A stretch of 64,000 nt of DNA. It comes from Promicromonospora panici. Its GTDB lineage: Bacteria > Actinomycetota > Actinomycetes > Actinomycetales > Cellulomonadaceae. The notes beneath the pieces were generated by a model that was given only the letters and a program-made list of their open reading frames with translations, made no database searches and was not told the DNA's origin. The stretch is taken from assembly GCF_900608595.1 (NCBI RefSeq), contig NZ_UWYY01000018.1:1-64000 (forward strand), read 5' to 3'. Below are positions 23,452-32,716 of this stretch, piece by piece (positions within the stretch are counted from its first letter, which is position 1; every line of letters starts with the position of its first letter). Made by a program: the position numbers and the translations under genes.

Positions 23452-24302
23452 GCGCTGTACGGGCTGTACGGAGCAGGCGCCGGGTCCGCCCGGGCGCGGT
23501 CGTGCAGTGGGTGGTGATCGCGGCGATGTTCGTGCTGCTCGCGGGCCCGCTGGTCTGGCAGCTCTCGCTGGCGCTCAAGGGGATGGGCGACGACCTGTAC
23601 GCCAAGCCGCCCCAGCTCATCCCCACCGACCCCACACTGAGCAACTTCGGCGACGTGCTGGCCCGGGTCCCGGTGCCCCGGTACGTGCTGAACTCGCTGG
23701 TCGTCGCCTTCTTCGTGGTGCTGGGGAACGTCATCGGAGCGACCGCCGCCGGCTACGCGCTGGCCCGTCTGCGGTTCCGCGGGCGCGGGCTGGCGACGGC
23801 GATCTTCCTGATCGCGATGCTGGTCCCGGTCGAGACCGTGATCGTCTCGCAGTTCCTCCTGGTGCGGTCCATCGCCCTGCAGGACACGCTGCTCGGTGTC
23901 GCCCTGCCCACCATGGTCGCCGCCCTGAACATCCTGCTGCTGCGCAACGCGTTCGCGAACATCCCCGACGAGCTCGAGGAGGCGGCGGTCCTCGACGGCG
24001 CGAACGCCTGGCAGAGGTTCCTGCGGGTGTGCGTGCCACAGGTCAAGGGCGTGATCACCGTGGTGGCCATCTTCGCGTTCGTCGGCTCCTGGAACGACTT
24101 CCTGTGGCCGCTGCTGGTGCTGTCCAGCGACGACAACTACACGCTCACCGTCGGCCTGAACCGCCTGCGCGGCACGTTCTACGACGACCCGCGGCTCATC
24201 GCGGCCGGCACCATCGTGGCGCTGGTCCCGATCATCGTCTTCTTCTCCTTCCTCCAGCGTTACTTCTTCCGCGGGCTCGAGTCCGGCGGCCTGAAAGGAT
24301 GA
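23448..24302 (+). CDS. Sugar ABC transporter permease (MalG/UgpE type)
   Basis: About 284 residues from ATG 23448 (4-bp overlap with the previous gene). Six membrane helices and the EAA motif ELEEAAVLDGANAWQRFLRVCVPQ are present, and the protein ends RGLESGGLKG, a typical MalG-type tail. It is the second half of the oligosaccharide channel. The stop overlaps the GH5 start by 4 bp, tying import and hydrolysis in one coupled message. Confidence 0.87.
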   Translation: MSAVRAVRSRRRVRPGAVVQWVVIAAMFVLLAGPLVWQLSLALKGMGDDLYAKPPQLIPTDPTLSNFGDVLARVPVPRYVLNSLVVAFFVVLGNVIGATAAGYALARLRFRGRGLATAIFLIAMLVPVETVIVSQFLLVRSIALQDTLLGVALPTMVAALNILLLRNAFANIPDELEEAAVLDGANAWQRFLRVCVPQVKGVITVVAIFAFVGSWNDFLWPLLVLSSDDNYTLTVGLNRLRGTFYDDPRLIAAGTIVALVPIIVFFSFLQRYFFRGLESGGLKG

Positions 24303-25582
24303 GTCCTCTGCGTTTCGGTGCCAACTACACCCCGTCCGACGGCTGGTTCCATGCCTGGCAGGACCTGGACGAACGGTCGGTCGACCGCGATATGCGGGCG
24401 ATCGCCGGCCTCGGGCTCGATCACGTGCGGATCTTCCCGCTGTGGCCGATCCTGCAGCCGAACCGGACGCACATCAGCCCGCGTGCGCTGCGGGACGTCC
24501 GGCGCGTCGCGCAGATCGCGGGGGAGCACGGGCTCGACTCCTACGTCGACGTGCTGCAGGGCCACCTGTCGAGCTTCGACTTCGTGCCCGCCTGGCTCAC
24601 GTCCTGGCACCGGGGCAACATGTTCACCGACCCGGACGCGGTGGCCGCGCAGGCCGCGCTCGTCGCCGCGCTGCACGAGACGCTCGCCGAGGTGCCCACG
24701 TACCGGGGGATCACGCTGGGCAACGAGCTGAACCAGTTCTCCGGCGCGCCGCACCCGGACCCGATGCCGGCCACGCCGGCGGATGTGGACCGGTGGCTCG
24801 CCAGCCTGCTGGCTCCCGTGCCGGACGACGCCGGCGTCCTGCGGCTGCACGCAGAGTACGACGCCGTCTGGTATCTCGACGACCATCCCTTCGTGCCCGC
24901 GCACGCCAGCCGCGTGGGTGACCTGACCGCGATCCACTCCTGGGTCTTCAACGGGACGGCGCAGGAGTACGGCCCGATGTCGCCGCAGAGCCTGCGGCAC
25001 GCCGAGTACCTCGTCGAGCTCTCCCGGGCGTTCGCGACCGACCTCGAGCGGCCCGTGTGGCTGCAGGAGGTGGGTGCCCCGGGGAACGTCGTCGACGTCG
25101 CCGACATGGCGGACTTCTGCGACCGGGCGGTGCGGCACGCGGCCGACAGCCCCGCGCTGTGGGGGGTGACCTGGTGGTGCTCGCACGACGTCGGCTCGAC
25201 CCTGTCGGACTTCCCGTTCTTCGAGCACACGCTGGGCCTGATCGACGAGTCCGGCCGGCCCAAGGAGATCGGGCTGCGGTTCGCCGACGTGGCCGCCGAG
25301 CTGCGCGAACGTCCCGCCGCGGCGCCGCGCACCGATGCCGTGGTGATCGACGTCGACGACCAGGACGTGCCGGTGCTGCGCGCCTCGCTCGCGCCCGGCG
25401 GGTCGGTCTTCGAGGCCTGGTCGGACCTCGCCTCCGCGGGCGGACGGCCCGCGCTCGTCACCTCGCGCACCGCGCAGGACCCTGCCGATCTCGCGCGGCG
25501 GGGCGTCACGAGCACGAAGCATGTCGTCCCGGGGGCGCGGCGGGTCTACACCTCCGTCTCGGACGAGAGCTTCGAGGCATGA
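24299..25582 (+). CDS. GH5 enzyme of GH5_18 type, probable beta-mannosidase of the N-glycan core
   Basis: 427 residues, no signal peptide, hence cytoplasmic. The barrel begins RFGANYTPSDGWFHAWQDLD, then GLDHVRIFPLWPILQPNR and LQGHLSSFDFVPAW, a pattern typical of subfamily GH5_18. The acid/base is Glu of TLGNELNQF near residue 141, the nucleophile Glu of VWLQEVGAP near 256. In Bifidobacterium longum a GH5_18 enzyme splits Man-beta-1,4-GlcNAc, the disaccharide left after GH85 and alpha-mannosidase action; the neighbours here fit the same job. Subfamily assignment is from memory of motifs, so a general beta-mannosidase/mannanase cannot be excluded. Confidence 0.8.
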   Translation: MSPLRFGANYTPSDGWFHAWQDLDERSVDRDMRAIAGLGLDHVRIFPLWPILQPNRTHISPRALRDVRRVAQIAGEHGLDSYVDVLQGHLSSFDFVPAWLTSWHRGNMFTDPDAVAAQAALVAALHETLAEVPTYRGITLGNELNQFSGAPHPDPMPATPADVDRWLASLLAPVPDDAGVLRLHAEYDAVWYLDDHPFVPAHASRVGDLTAIHSWVFNGTAQEYGPMSPQSLRHAEYLVELSRAFATDLERPVWLQEVGAPGNVVDVADMADFCDRAVRHAADSPALWGVTWWCSHDVGSTLSDFPFFEHTLGLIDESGRPKEIGLRFADVAAELRERPAAAPRTDAVVIDVDDQDVPVLRASLAPGGSVFEAWSDLASAGGRPALVTSRTAQDPADLARRGVTSTKHVVPGARRVYTSVSDESFEA

Positions 25583-27813
25583 CAGCCCGCGCCGCCGAGC
25601 TGCTGGCCCGCATGTCGTTGCGGGAGAAGGTCGGGCAGCTCAACCAGCGGATGTTCGGCTGGGACGCGGTGGTGCGCGACGGCTGCAGGTGGCGCATCAC
25701 CGAGGAGCTCGAGGCCGAACTGGAGCGCTGGTCGGGCCTGGGGGCGCTGTACGGCCTGTTCCGCGCGGACGCCTGGTCCGGGCGCAGCTGGGCCGGCGGG
25801 ATCCGTCCGGAGGAGCGCGCCGAGGTCGCCGAGCTGGTCCAGCAGGCGGTCGAGCGTGCGGGACGGCACGGCGTGCGGGCCCTGCTCGTGGAGGAGGCGC
25901 CGCACGGCCACCAGGCGCTCGGCGGAAGCCTGCTGCCGCAGAACCTCGCGCTGGCCGCGACGTGGAACCCTGGTCTGGTCGAGGAGGCGTCGGCGGCCGT
26001 CGCCGCCGAGCTCGCCGCCTCGGGTGCGCACGTCGCGCTCGTCTCCGGCCTGGACGTCCTGCGCGACGGACGGTGGGGGCGGTCCGAGGAGACCTTCGGC
26101 GAGGACCCGCTGCTCGCCGCCGAGCTGGCGCGGGCTGTGGTGACGGGCATGCAGGGCGCTGACCGGTCCCAGGTCGGCGCGGGCGGCGTCGCCGTCGTGC
26201 TCAAGCACCTCGCCGCGCAGGGCGAGGCGACCGGCGGCCGCAACGGCCAGTCGGCGGTGATCGGGGAGCGCGACCTGCACGAGATCCACCTCCCGCCGGT
26301 CCGCGCCGCCGTCGGCGCAGGTGTGCTCGGGCTGATGGCCGCGTACAACGACATCGACGGCGTTCCCTGTTGCGCCAGCCCCGCGCTGCTGCGGACCTAC
26401 CTGCGCGGTTCGCTGGGGTTCGACGGCATCGTGATGGCGGACGGGCTGGCCGTCGACCGGCTGGCGCCCTTGGCCGGCGACACCGCCGCGGCCGGACGCC
26501 TCGCCCTGCTCAGCGGCGTAGACCTGTCCCTGTGGGACGAGGGCTTCACCACGCTGGAGGCCAGCGCGGCGGTGGACCCGGCCGTGGCCGCCGCCGTGGA
26601 CGAGGCGTGCCTGCGGGTGCTCACGCTCAAGGACACGCTGGGGCTGCTGGGCCCGGCGGCGTCGGTAGGCTCTGCCGACCAGCCCACCGGGCAACCCACC
26701 GACCAACCCGCCGCGCGGGAGCGCCTCGAGATCGCCCGCGGACGCACCGAGGTGCTGTCTCGCCGGCTCGCGCGCGAGTCCGTCGTGCTGCTCGACGACG
26801 ACGGCGGGCTCCTGCCCCTCGACGCCGGGCGGTTCCGGCGCGGGAGCCGGGTGCTCGTGGTGGGGCCGGGCGCGGCGTCGCACACGGCGCTCCTGGGCGA
26901 CTACGTGCCGCCGCTGCCGCCCGACCAGCAGGTCAGCGTCCTGGACGCGCTGCGCGCCAGGCTCCCGGACGCGAAGGTCACGTTCCTGCCGGACGACGAC
27001 GTGCGGCTCGGGGCGTTCGCCCGGGAGTCGGGCCTGGTCGTGGCCGTGCTGGGCGGCACGAGCCATCGCGCCTACGACGAGGAGTTCGCCGATAACGGCG
27101 CCGCGGCGGACCCGCGGGCCTCGGCGGCCACCGGGGGAGAGGGCGTCGACCTGGCCGACGTCTCCTTGCCGCACGGGCAGGACGGGTTCCTGGCCGGGCT
27201 GCGCGCCGCGACGGTCGCGCCGGTCGTGGCGCTGATGGTCGCCGGGCGGCCGCACGTCCTGACAGCGGTGCTGGAGCACGCGGACGCGACGCTGTGGGTC
27301 GGGTACGCGGGACCTTCGGGCGGCCACGCGGCCGCGGCGGCCCTGTTCGGCGACGCCGCGATCGGGGGCAGCCTCCCGATGACGCTGCCGCGGTCCGCCG
27401 GGGTGCTGCCGGTGCGGTACAACGACAGGCACCGGCCGGACGGCGTCTACCAGGACGTGCCGGACCCGGTGCTGCTGCCGTTCGGGCACGGCGTGCCGGC
27501 CGGGCTGCGGCTGCACGGCGTGTCGGTGACGGTGGCGCGGGACGTGGTGGGGGTGCGCGCCGTCGCCTCGAACACCGCGGCCGTGCGCGTCGAGGGTGTG
27601 GTCCAGGTCTACGCCCACCGCGCGGGTGGTCCCGCGCTGCCTCGGCTGCGCGAGCTGGTCGCCTTCCGCCGGGTCGGCCTCGCGCCGGGCGAGTCCGCCG
27701 CGCTGTCCTGGGACGTCGACCCCACCGCGATCTTCGCCGACGGCGCCGCGGCCCGGACGGCGCTGCAGGTGGGGCCGGAGCTGGTCGAAGGGCTCCGGCC
27801 CCACCGCGGGTAA
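25579..27813 (+). CDS. GH3 beta-glycosidase, cytoplasmic
   Basis: 744 residues from ATG 25579 (4-bp overlap with GH5). It has the three-part layout of beta-glucosidase-type GH3: barrel domain (DVLRDGRWGRSEETFGEDP; KHLAAQGEATGGRNGQSAVIGERDLHEI split near residues 208-225), alpha/beta sandwich (DSVVLLDDDGG-like region, SLPMTLPRSAGVLPV) and a C-terminal fibronectin-like domain. The nucleophile is Asp of VMADGLAVD near 287; the usual residue after that Asp is Trp but is Gly here. The NagZ-type KHFPGH motif is absent, so it is not an NagZ-like hexosaminidase. Role in the locus is unclear; removal of a beta-linked cap is one guess. Confidence 0.82.
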   Translation: MTARAAELLARMSLREKVGQLNQRMFGWDAVVRDGCRWRITEELEAELERWSGLGALYGLFRADAWSGRSWAGGIRPEERAEVAELVQQAVERAGRHGVRALLVEEAPHGHQALGGSLLPQNLALAATWNPGLVEEASAAVAAELAASGAHVALVSGLDVLRDGRWGRSEETFGEDPLLAAELARAVVTGMQGADRSQVGAGGVAVVLKHLAAQGEATGGRNGQSAVIGERDLHEIHLPPVRAAVGAGVLGLMAAYNDIDGVPCCASPALLRTYLRGSLGFDGIVMADGLAVDRLAPLAGDTAAAGRLALLSGVDLSLWDEGFTTLEASAAVDPAVAAAVDEACLRVLTLKDTLGLLGPAASVGSADQPTGQPTDQPAARERLEIARGRTEVLSRRLARESVVLLDDDGGLLPLDAGRFRRGSRVLVVGPGAASHTALLGDYVPPLPPDQQVSVLDALRARLPDAKVTFLPDDDVRLGAFARESGLVVAVLGGTSHRAYDEEFADNGAAADPRASAATGGEGVDLADVSLPHGQDGFLAGLRAATVAPVVALMVAGRPHVLTAVLEHADATLWVGYAGPSGGHAAAAALFGDAAIGGSLPMTLPRSAGVLPVRYNDRHRPDGVYQDVPDPVLLPFGHGVPAGLRLHGVSVTVARDVVGVRAVASNTAAVRVEGVVQVYAHRAGGPALPRLRELVAFRRVGLAPGESAALSWDVDPTAIFADGAAARTALQVGPELVEGLRPHRG

Positions 27814-27817
27814 GGCG

Positions 27818-30541
27818 TCAGCCGGCGGGCCGGACCACCGTGGTGGTCCGGTTGCCGGCGTAGTCCTCCAGCGTCACGGCGATCTCGCTGTCCGGGCTCG
27901 AGACGGGCACATCCGTCAGCGCCAGCGACGTGGTGCGCCCTCGGACGACGTACGGCTTCTCCCCCGAGGAGTAGGTGGTCGCGAACGTCTTGGCGACACC
28001 GTCCTCGGTGACGTACAGCTTGTCCCAGTCCGGGACGGCGGGCGTGCGCACGCGCATCCGGGAGCCGTCGATCGTGACGAGCTCCGCCGGATAGGCGTCG
28101 GCCACCGTGTCGATGAACTCGGCCCGGGTGGTCACTGCGGTGCCGGTGCCGGTGCCGGTGCCGGTGCCGGTGCCGGGGCGCAGGCTCAGGCGGTAGTGGC
28201 CGCCGTCGACCGGGAGCCCGCTGAACGTCACGCTCGTGGCCCCGGGTTCGGCGACGGCGCTGCGCTCGACGACGCGCTCCGCGTACTCCGACGTGAGCTC
28301 GACCAGGGTGGGCCCCGAGCCGGGCGCCGCCGACCAGGTGACGGCCAGCGTCCCGTCGGCGGCCGGGGTGGCGACGACCTCGCTCGGCGCGGCCGCGACG
28401 TCATAGGCGATCTTGGCCGGGGCGCTGCGCGCGCCGTCGTGCCCGACCGCGTACAGCTTCAGCGTGCCCCGGTCGTGGGCGAACTTCTTCACGTAGAGCG
28501 ACTCGTCGTAGGTCCCGCCGAGGTACTCGTCGCCCAGGTACACCTCGTACCGGGCCACGTCCTCGTAGGGTGCCAGGTCCCAGCTCAGCAGCAGCTCGTC
28601 GGTGTCGGTGAGCGCGGCGTCGAGGGAGAAGCCGGCGGGCCTGGCGGGGGCCTCGGTCACGCCGTCGGTCAGGCGCAGGGCCCCGAGGTTGACCTGGAAC
28701 TCCTCCACGGGCTCTGTCCCGGCGGCGACCTTCAGGCTGACGGTGGCGATGCGCTCGCCGGCCAGCGACGAGAGGTCGACCGTCGACGTCGTCCAGCCCG
28801 CCGTGTGCCTGCCGGAGCCGGGCAGCGGGAGCTCGATCTCGGTGGCCGGGTCGTCCACGAGCGTGACGACCATCCGCAGCTCGGTGCCGTCGGACGCCGA
28901 CGGCTTCGTGTAGGTGACGTCCAGGGCGCTGCGGTCGGTCACGGCCAGGTCGGTGCGGTACAGGCGCACGGTGCTGTCGGCGTCGACGGTGCCCGCGACC
29001 GCCAGTGACGAGCCGCCCTCGTATGCGCCGACCGGCTCGTACGTGAAGCGGTCGGCGGCGGTGTGGTCGGGGCCGAAGTCGTAGTCGACCTCCAGCGGCG
29101 TGCCGTCCGACCGCACGTCCCACTGCCAGGTCACCGGGATGTCCTGGACGTTGATGTTCGACCACTCCCGGTCCGCGGAGACGGCGCCCGCCCTGCGGTA
29201 CTCGAGGCCGTGCCCGGTGTTGAAGGTGGTCGAGAACGTGGAGCCGGAGATCGCCGAACGCTCGGTGATGTAGCTCGCGACGCCGGCCCAGCTCTCCGAC
29301 GTCGTGCCGCCGGGACGGCCGGTGGAGCTGCCCGTCCACCACTGCCGGGAGCGGTCGAAGGCGCGCCACTGCTCGGTGTCGTCCTCCTTGTCGGCCATGT
29401 CGGCGTGCACGAAGTCGGCGCCGAGGGTCGCGATGCTGTTCATCGGCTGGCCGTCGGCGTCGAGGTTGTCGGCAAGGTCGTACGGCTGGTCGAACTGGTA
29501 CATGCCTGCTTCGACGCCGGCGAAGACTGCCTGGTGCGGGTCGAGCCCGATCAACCGGGCGTGGTCGCGCGAGGCGGTGAGCTTGGCCGCGTCCCACCAG
29601 TAGTTCAGGAACATCGAGTCGGACACGTCGCCGAGCTCGGGGTCCCGGACGAACGGGCTGTTCAGGGCGTTGAACTCGTTCTGGTAGACGCGGTCGCCCG
29701 TGGTGTTGTGCACCGAGTCGTAGAACTGCACGTACAGGCCGCCGTCGCGCAGGGCCTGGAGGAACTCCTTGTAGCGGACGATGTCGTCGACGGCGACGGA
29801 GGGCTCCTCCTGGTTGATGAAGTAGCCGTCGAAGCCGTAGTACCGGGCGAGCTCCACGAGCTTGTCCGCGACCGGGTAGCCGCCGTCCTCGTCCTGGACC
29901 AGTAGCTCGGTGTAGGTCTGGGTACCGCGGTCGTTCTCGGAGAAGAAGATGGTCCCCAGGGAGCGCACGCCGTTCTTGTGCGCGGCATTGGTGTACGCCG
30001 GGTTCGGCAGGTTCAGCATGCCGAACTCGAACCACTTCTCGCGCCAGTCCAGCGTCGGGTCGTACAGCTCCTCGGGGACGCCCTCGACCGGCTGGCCGTG
30101 CCAGGACGCGTGGATGTCCGTGTACTGCCAGAAGTCGAACAGGTGCGTGCTGAACTCGTTGGTCGACTGGTGGCTCTCGAAGAACGCGTTCCCATAGTCG
30201 CCGGCGAGGTTGAGCAGCTGGGTCGACGGTGAGAGCTCGGGATGCAGCTGGGTCTCGGCGATCGGCTCCACCCGCTCCTGGAGCGGCACGCGTGCGCGCA
30301 GCAGGTCCCCGAACAGGTCGCTCTCCGGGGTCCAGGCCAGGAGATCGGTGGAGCTGTACCCGTGCTGGTAGGGCTGGTTGGCGCCCTTGGCTGACTCACC
30401 GGTCCAGGGCAGCGTGTCCGAGGCGAGGGCGGACGACGGCGTCAGCGCGAGCACCAGCGCGGTGCCGGCCAGCGCCGCCGTCGTCCGCCGCACGTATCGG
30501 GGCGGGTACCGCCGAGGGCGGGACGGGGAGGACATAGGCAT
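27818..30541 (-). CDS. GH85 endo-beta-N-acetylglucosaminidase, secreted
   Basis: About 907 residues from ATG 30541 (a second ATG at 30535). The signal peptide has a basic stretch (RRYPPRYVRRTT), a hydrophobic core and ends near SALASDT. The catalytic domain spans about residues 50-390; FDGYFINQEEP near 240 carries the Asn and Glu (N-x-E) that act as substrate-assisted pair in GH85 (N175/E177 of Endo-M). Then come beta-sandwich, fibronectin-like and Ig-like modules, with a Gly-Thr repeat linker near the C-terminal third. GH85 cuts between the two core GlcNAc residues of N-glycans. No anchor or LPXTG is seen. It follows GH84 in the same operon. Confidence 0.88.
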   Translation of the reverse strand: MPMSSPSRPRRYPPRYVRRTTAALAGTALVLALTPSSALASDTLPWTGESAKGANQPYQHGYSSTDLLAWTPESDLFGDLLRARVPLQERVEPIAETQLHPELSPSTQLLNLAGDYGNAFFESHQSTNEFSTHLFDFWQYTDIHASWHGQPVEGVPEELYDPTLDWREKWFEFGMLNLPNPAYTNAAHKNGVRSLGTIFFSENDRGTQTYTELLVQDEDGGYPVADKLVELARYYGFDGYFINQEEPSVAVDDIVRYKEFLQALRDGGLYVQFYDSVHNTTGDRVYQNEFNALNSPFVRDPELGDVSDSMFLNYWWDAAKLTASRDHARLIGLDPHQAVFAGVEAGMYQFDQPYDLADNLDADGQPMNSIATLGADFVHADMADKEDDTEQWRAFDRSRQWWTGSSTGRPGGTTSESWAGVASYITERSAISGSTFSTTFNTGHGLEYRRAGAVSADREWSNINVQDIPVTWQWDVRSDGTPLEVDYDFGPDHTAADRFTYEPVGAYEGGSSLAVAGTVDADSTVRLYRTDLAVTDRSALDVTYTKPSASDGTELRMVVTLVDDPATEIELPLPGSGRHTAGWTTSTVDLSSLAGERIATVSLKVAAGTEPVEEFQVNLGALRLTDGVTEAPARPAGFSLDAALTDTDELLLSWDLAPYEDVARYEVYLGDEYLGGTYDESLYVKKFAHDRGTLKLYAVGHDGARSAPAKIAYDVAAAPSEVVATPAADGTLAVTWSAAPGSGPTLVELTSEYAERVVERSAVAEPGATSVTFSGLPVDGGHYRLSLRPGTGTGTGTGTGTAVTTRAEFIDTVADAYPAELVTIDGSRMRVRTPAVPDWDKLYVTEDGVAKTFATTYSSGEKPYVVRGRTTSLALTDVPVSSPDSEIAVTLEDYAGNRTTTVVRPAG
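27830..27851. terminator. Palindromic hairpin at the convergent ends of GH3 and GH85
   Basis: CCGGACCACC (27830-27839) pairs with GGTGGTCCGG (27842-27851) around a two-base centre. It lies within the last codons of GH85, 17 bp after the GH3 stop. The genes themselves are only four bases apart. It may stop transcription of the plus-strand operon. Confidence 0.4.
28139..28174. repeat. GGTGCC hexanucleotide repeat, six copies, inside GH85
   Basis: Six exact copies of GGTGCC encode a Gly-Thr linker between two C-terminal modules of the GH85 protein. Because the unit is 6 bp, gain or loss of copies keeps the frame and only changes linker length. Confidence 0.9.
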
Positions 30542-30609
30542 GGGTCGAGTACCTGCTTTCTGCGTCGTGGCTGTGGTCGGTGTGGCGGTGGTGCTGCCTG
30601 ACGGCGGCG

Positions 30610-32625
30610 CTACCCGGCGGCGGCGCGCAGGTCGTCCAGGAAGACGTCGAGGACTCCGTCGGCGAGCCGGACCGTCCCCTGGGGCCGCGGCCGCGGGTCC
30701 CCGGGGATCAACCCGGCCTCCTGGATCTGCGCCTCGGCCCGCTGGAACAGCGCGGCGGCGGTCTCCTCGTCCCCGGCGGCGCTCGCCTCCGCTGCGTCGA
30801 GCGACGTGGTGAGCGCCGCCGACCAGCGGTCCGTCGCCAGCAGCCACGGCGCGACGTCGGCCTGGAAGATCGGGTCGGGCACGCCCGCGCGGATCAGACC
30901 GGGCGCCGCGGCGACGTCGTCGGCCACGGGCCGGAAGCCGTCGATCGCGGCCTGGCGGTCCCCGGTGTTCCAGACCGCCCAGAACTCGTCGATCTCCCGG
31001 GCGAGCGCAGGTGCCTGCGGCAGCCACGGGGCGTCGCCGAACGTCGGCGCGAGGTGGTTGAGGTCGAAGAACGTGAGCAGGGCGCCGACCGTCGCCGCGT
31101 CGCCTTCGGCGAGGTACCCGGCCGCGTTCCGCGCGGACCGCTCGTGGTCGTAGGCGTGCTCGTTCCAGAGGAAGTCCGCCGCGGTGAACAGGACCACCTT
31201 GCTGGCCGCGGCCTGGTTCATCGGGTTCAGCACGATGCCTGACAGGTGCTCGGACAGGCCCGGCTCGCGTTCCTGGTAGGCGCCCAGGTGCAGCCGGCCG
31301 GGGGTGCCGAAGTCGTTCACCGGGTAGTTGTCCCAGACGAACGCCTTGCGGCCGAAGATGGCCGCGATCCGCTCGGCGTCCTCGATCAGGATGTTCGGCG
31401 GCACCGTCGCCATGCCCGTCCACATGACCTCGATGCCCTGCTGGAGCTCGGCGCGCAGGGTCTGCCGGTAGACGGTGTCGGCGATGCCCTCGTAGTGCGT
31501 GGGCGTCATCCGCAGGGGGTACGTGCCCTCGTGCGTGTCGAGGAACTCGGTCTGGACCCGGTTCAGCAGGTCGGCCTGCGCCCGGGCCTGGTTCGCCTGG
31601 CTGTTCGGGTCGCCGTACGCCGCCTCGTCCCCGGCACAGCTCCAGCTGTCGAGGCTGATGTCGTCGAACGGGACGTGGAAGACGCGCACGCCGGCGTCGT
31701 ACACCGCCTGGAACTTCGCGATCAGCGCGTCCCAGTCCGCCGGCGAGGTGAAGCAGATCTTGGTGGCGACACCCTCCTGCTGGAACCCGGGCGAGAGCGC
31801 GAAGGTGAACCTGACGTGGTTGGCGGTGGCTTCGTCCGCGAGCTCCCCGAGCTCGGCGAGCTTGTCGGCGGGGTACGGGTCGCGCCAGCGGTCGCGGTGG
31901 TACGGGTCGTCCTTGGGCGCGTAGACGTACGTGTTCATCTTCACGTCGCCGTAGAAGCGGAGCTGGTCCAGCCGGTCCGCGTGCGACCAGGGCGCCCCGT
32001 AGAAGCCCTCGATGGTGCCGCGCAGCGGCATGGAGGGGTAGTCGACCACCTCGACGCCTGGCACCAGCGCCGTGCGCCCGCGCGGCTCGACGAGCTGGGG
32101 CAGGGTCTTGGCCGCGTAGAACGTGCCGTCGCCGTCCGCTCCTCCCAGGACGATGGTGGCACGCGGGATGTGCCCGACGCCGATCGCGTAGCCCTCGGCG
32201 CGCAGGTCAGCGGGCACGGCGACCCCCAGGTCGTCCAGCGCGGCCGCCACGTCCGGGGTGGCGGTGGCGCCGACGCGGATGGTCACGGCGGTCCGGCTGC
32301 CGGTTGAGCCTCCGGCTGTGCTGCCTGCTGTGATCACCTCGACCCGGGCCGCGCCGGCGTCCCGGGCGGTGTCACGGACGAGATCGCGGTTCGGGTCGTC
32401 GACGTCGGCGTCGACGACGACGCGCACGGTCTTGCCCGTGAGCACCACGGGCGCCTCCCCGTTGAGCGCCAGGTGCTGCGGCGCGGGGGAGACCACGGGC
32501 GGGGGAGCGGCGGGCGCGGCCGCCGCCGAGGCTGTGGCTCCCGGTAGCGCGGGCAGCGCTGTCAGCGCGACGGCAGCCAGCGCGCCGAAGTGGGTCCTGA
32601 GTCGCCTCGTCATCGCGGATCTCAT
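30610..32625 (-). CDS. GH84 beta-N-acetylglucosaminidase, secreted
   Basis: 671 residues; ATG 32625 is preceded by GAGAGGTG. A signal peptide ends near TASAAAA. Residues 40-190 are the GH20b-like N-terminal domain, then the catalytic barrel starts RGTIEGFYGAPWSHADRLDQ at about 202. The catalytic acid pair is in VPFDDISLD near 319. APKDDPYHRDRWRDPYP and FVWDNYPVNDF are further GH84 landmarks; a helical C-terminal region follows. GH84 removes terminal beta-GlcNAc by substrate-assisted catalysis, which would expose complex N-glycans or O-GlcNAc proteins. It is the first gene of the minus-strand operon, under the right-hand LacI-type operator. Confidence 0.88.
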   Translation of the reverse strand: MRSAMTRRLRTHFGALAAVALTALPALPGATASAAAAPAAPPPVVSPAPQHLALNGEAPVVLTGKTVRVVVDADVDDPNRDLVRDTARDAGAARVEVITAGSTAGGSTGSRTAVTIRVGATATPDVAAALDDLGVAVPADLRAEGYAIGVGHIPRATIVLGGADGDGTFYAAKTLPQLVEPRGRTALVPGVEVVDYPSMPLRGTIEGFYGAPWSHADRLDQLRFYGDVKMNTYVYAPKDDPYHRDRWRDPYPADKLAELGELADEATANHVRFTFALSPGFQQEGVATKICFTSPADWDALIAKFQAVYDAGVRVFHVPFDDISLDSWSCAGDEAAYGDPNSQANQARAQADLLNRVQTEFLDTHEGTYPLRMTPTHYEGIADTVYRQTLRAELQQGIEVMWTGMATVPPNILIEDAERIAAIFGRKAFVWDNYPVNDFGTPGRLHLGAYQEREPGLSEHLSGIVLNPMNQAAASKVVLFTAADFLWNEHAYDHERSARNAAGYLAEGDAATVGALLTFFDLNHLAPTFGDAPWLPQAPALAREIDEFWAVWNTGDRQAAIDGFRPVADDVAAAPGLIRAGVPDPIFQADVAPWLLATDRWSAALTTSLDAAEASAAGDEETAAALFQRAEAQIQEAGLIPGDPRPRPQGTVRLADGVLDVFLDDLRAAAG

Positions 32626-32716
32626 GTGCGCACCTCTCGGGGTCGGACCGCTCCGCCCGGCCGGTCGGCCGTCGAACTGCGGTGTCCATCTGGCGGGCTA
32701 TAGGCGAAATTCCGGA

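Noticed and set aside
27818..31423. 1201-codon minus-strand frame extending GH85 upstream into GH84
   Set aside because: The signal peptide starts at 30541; upstream residues are arginine-rich shadow sequence of the GH84 gene in another frame.
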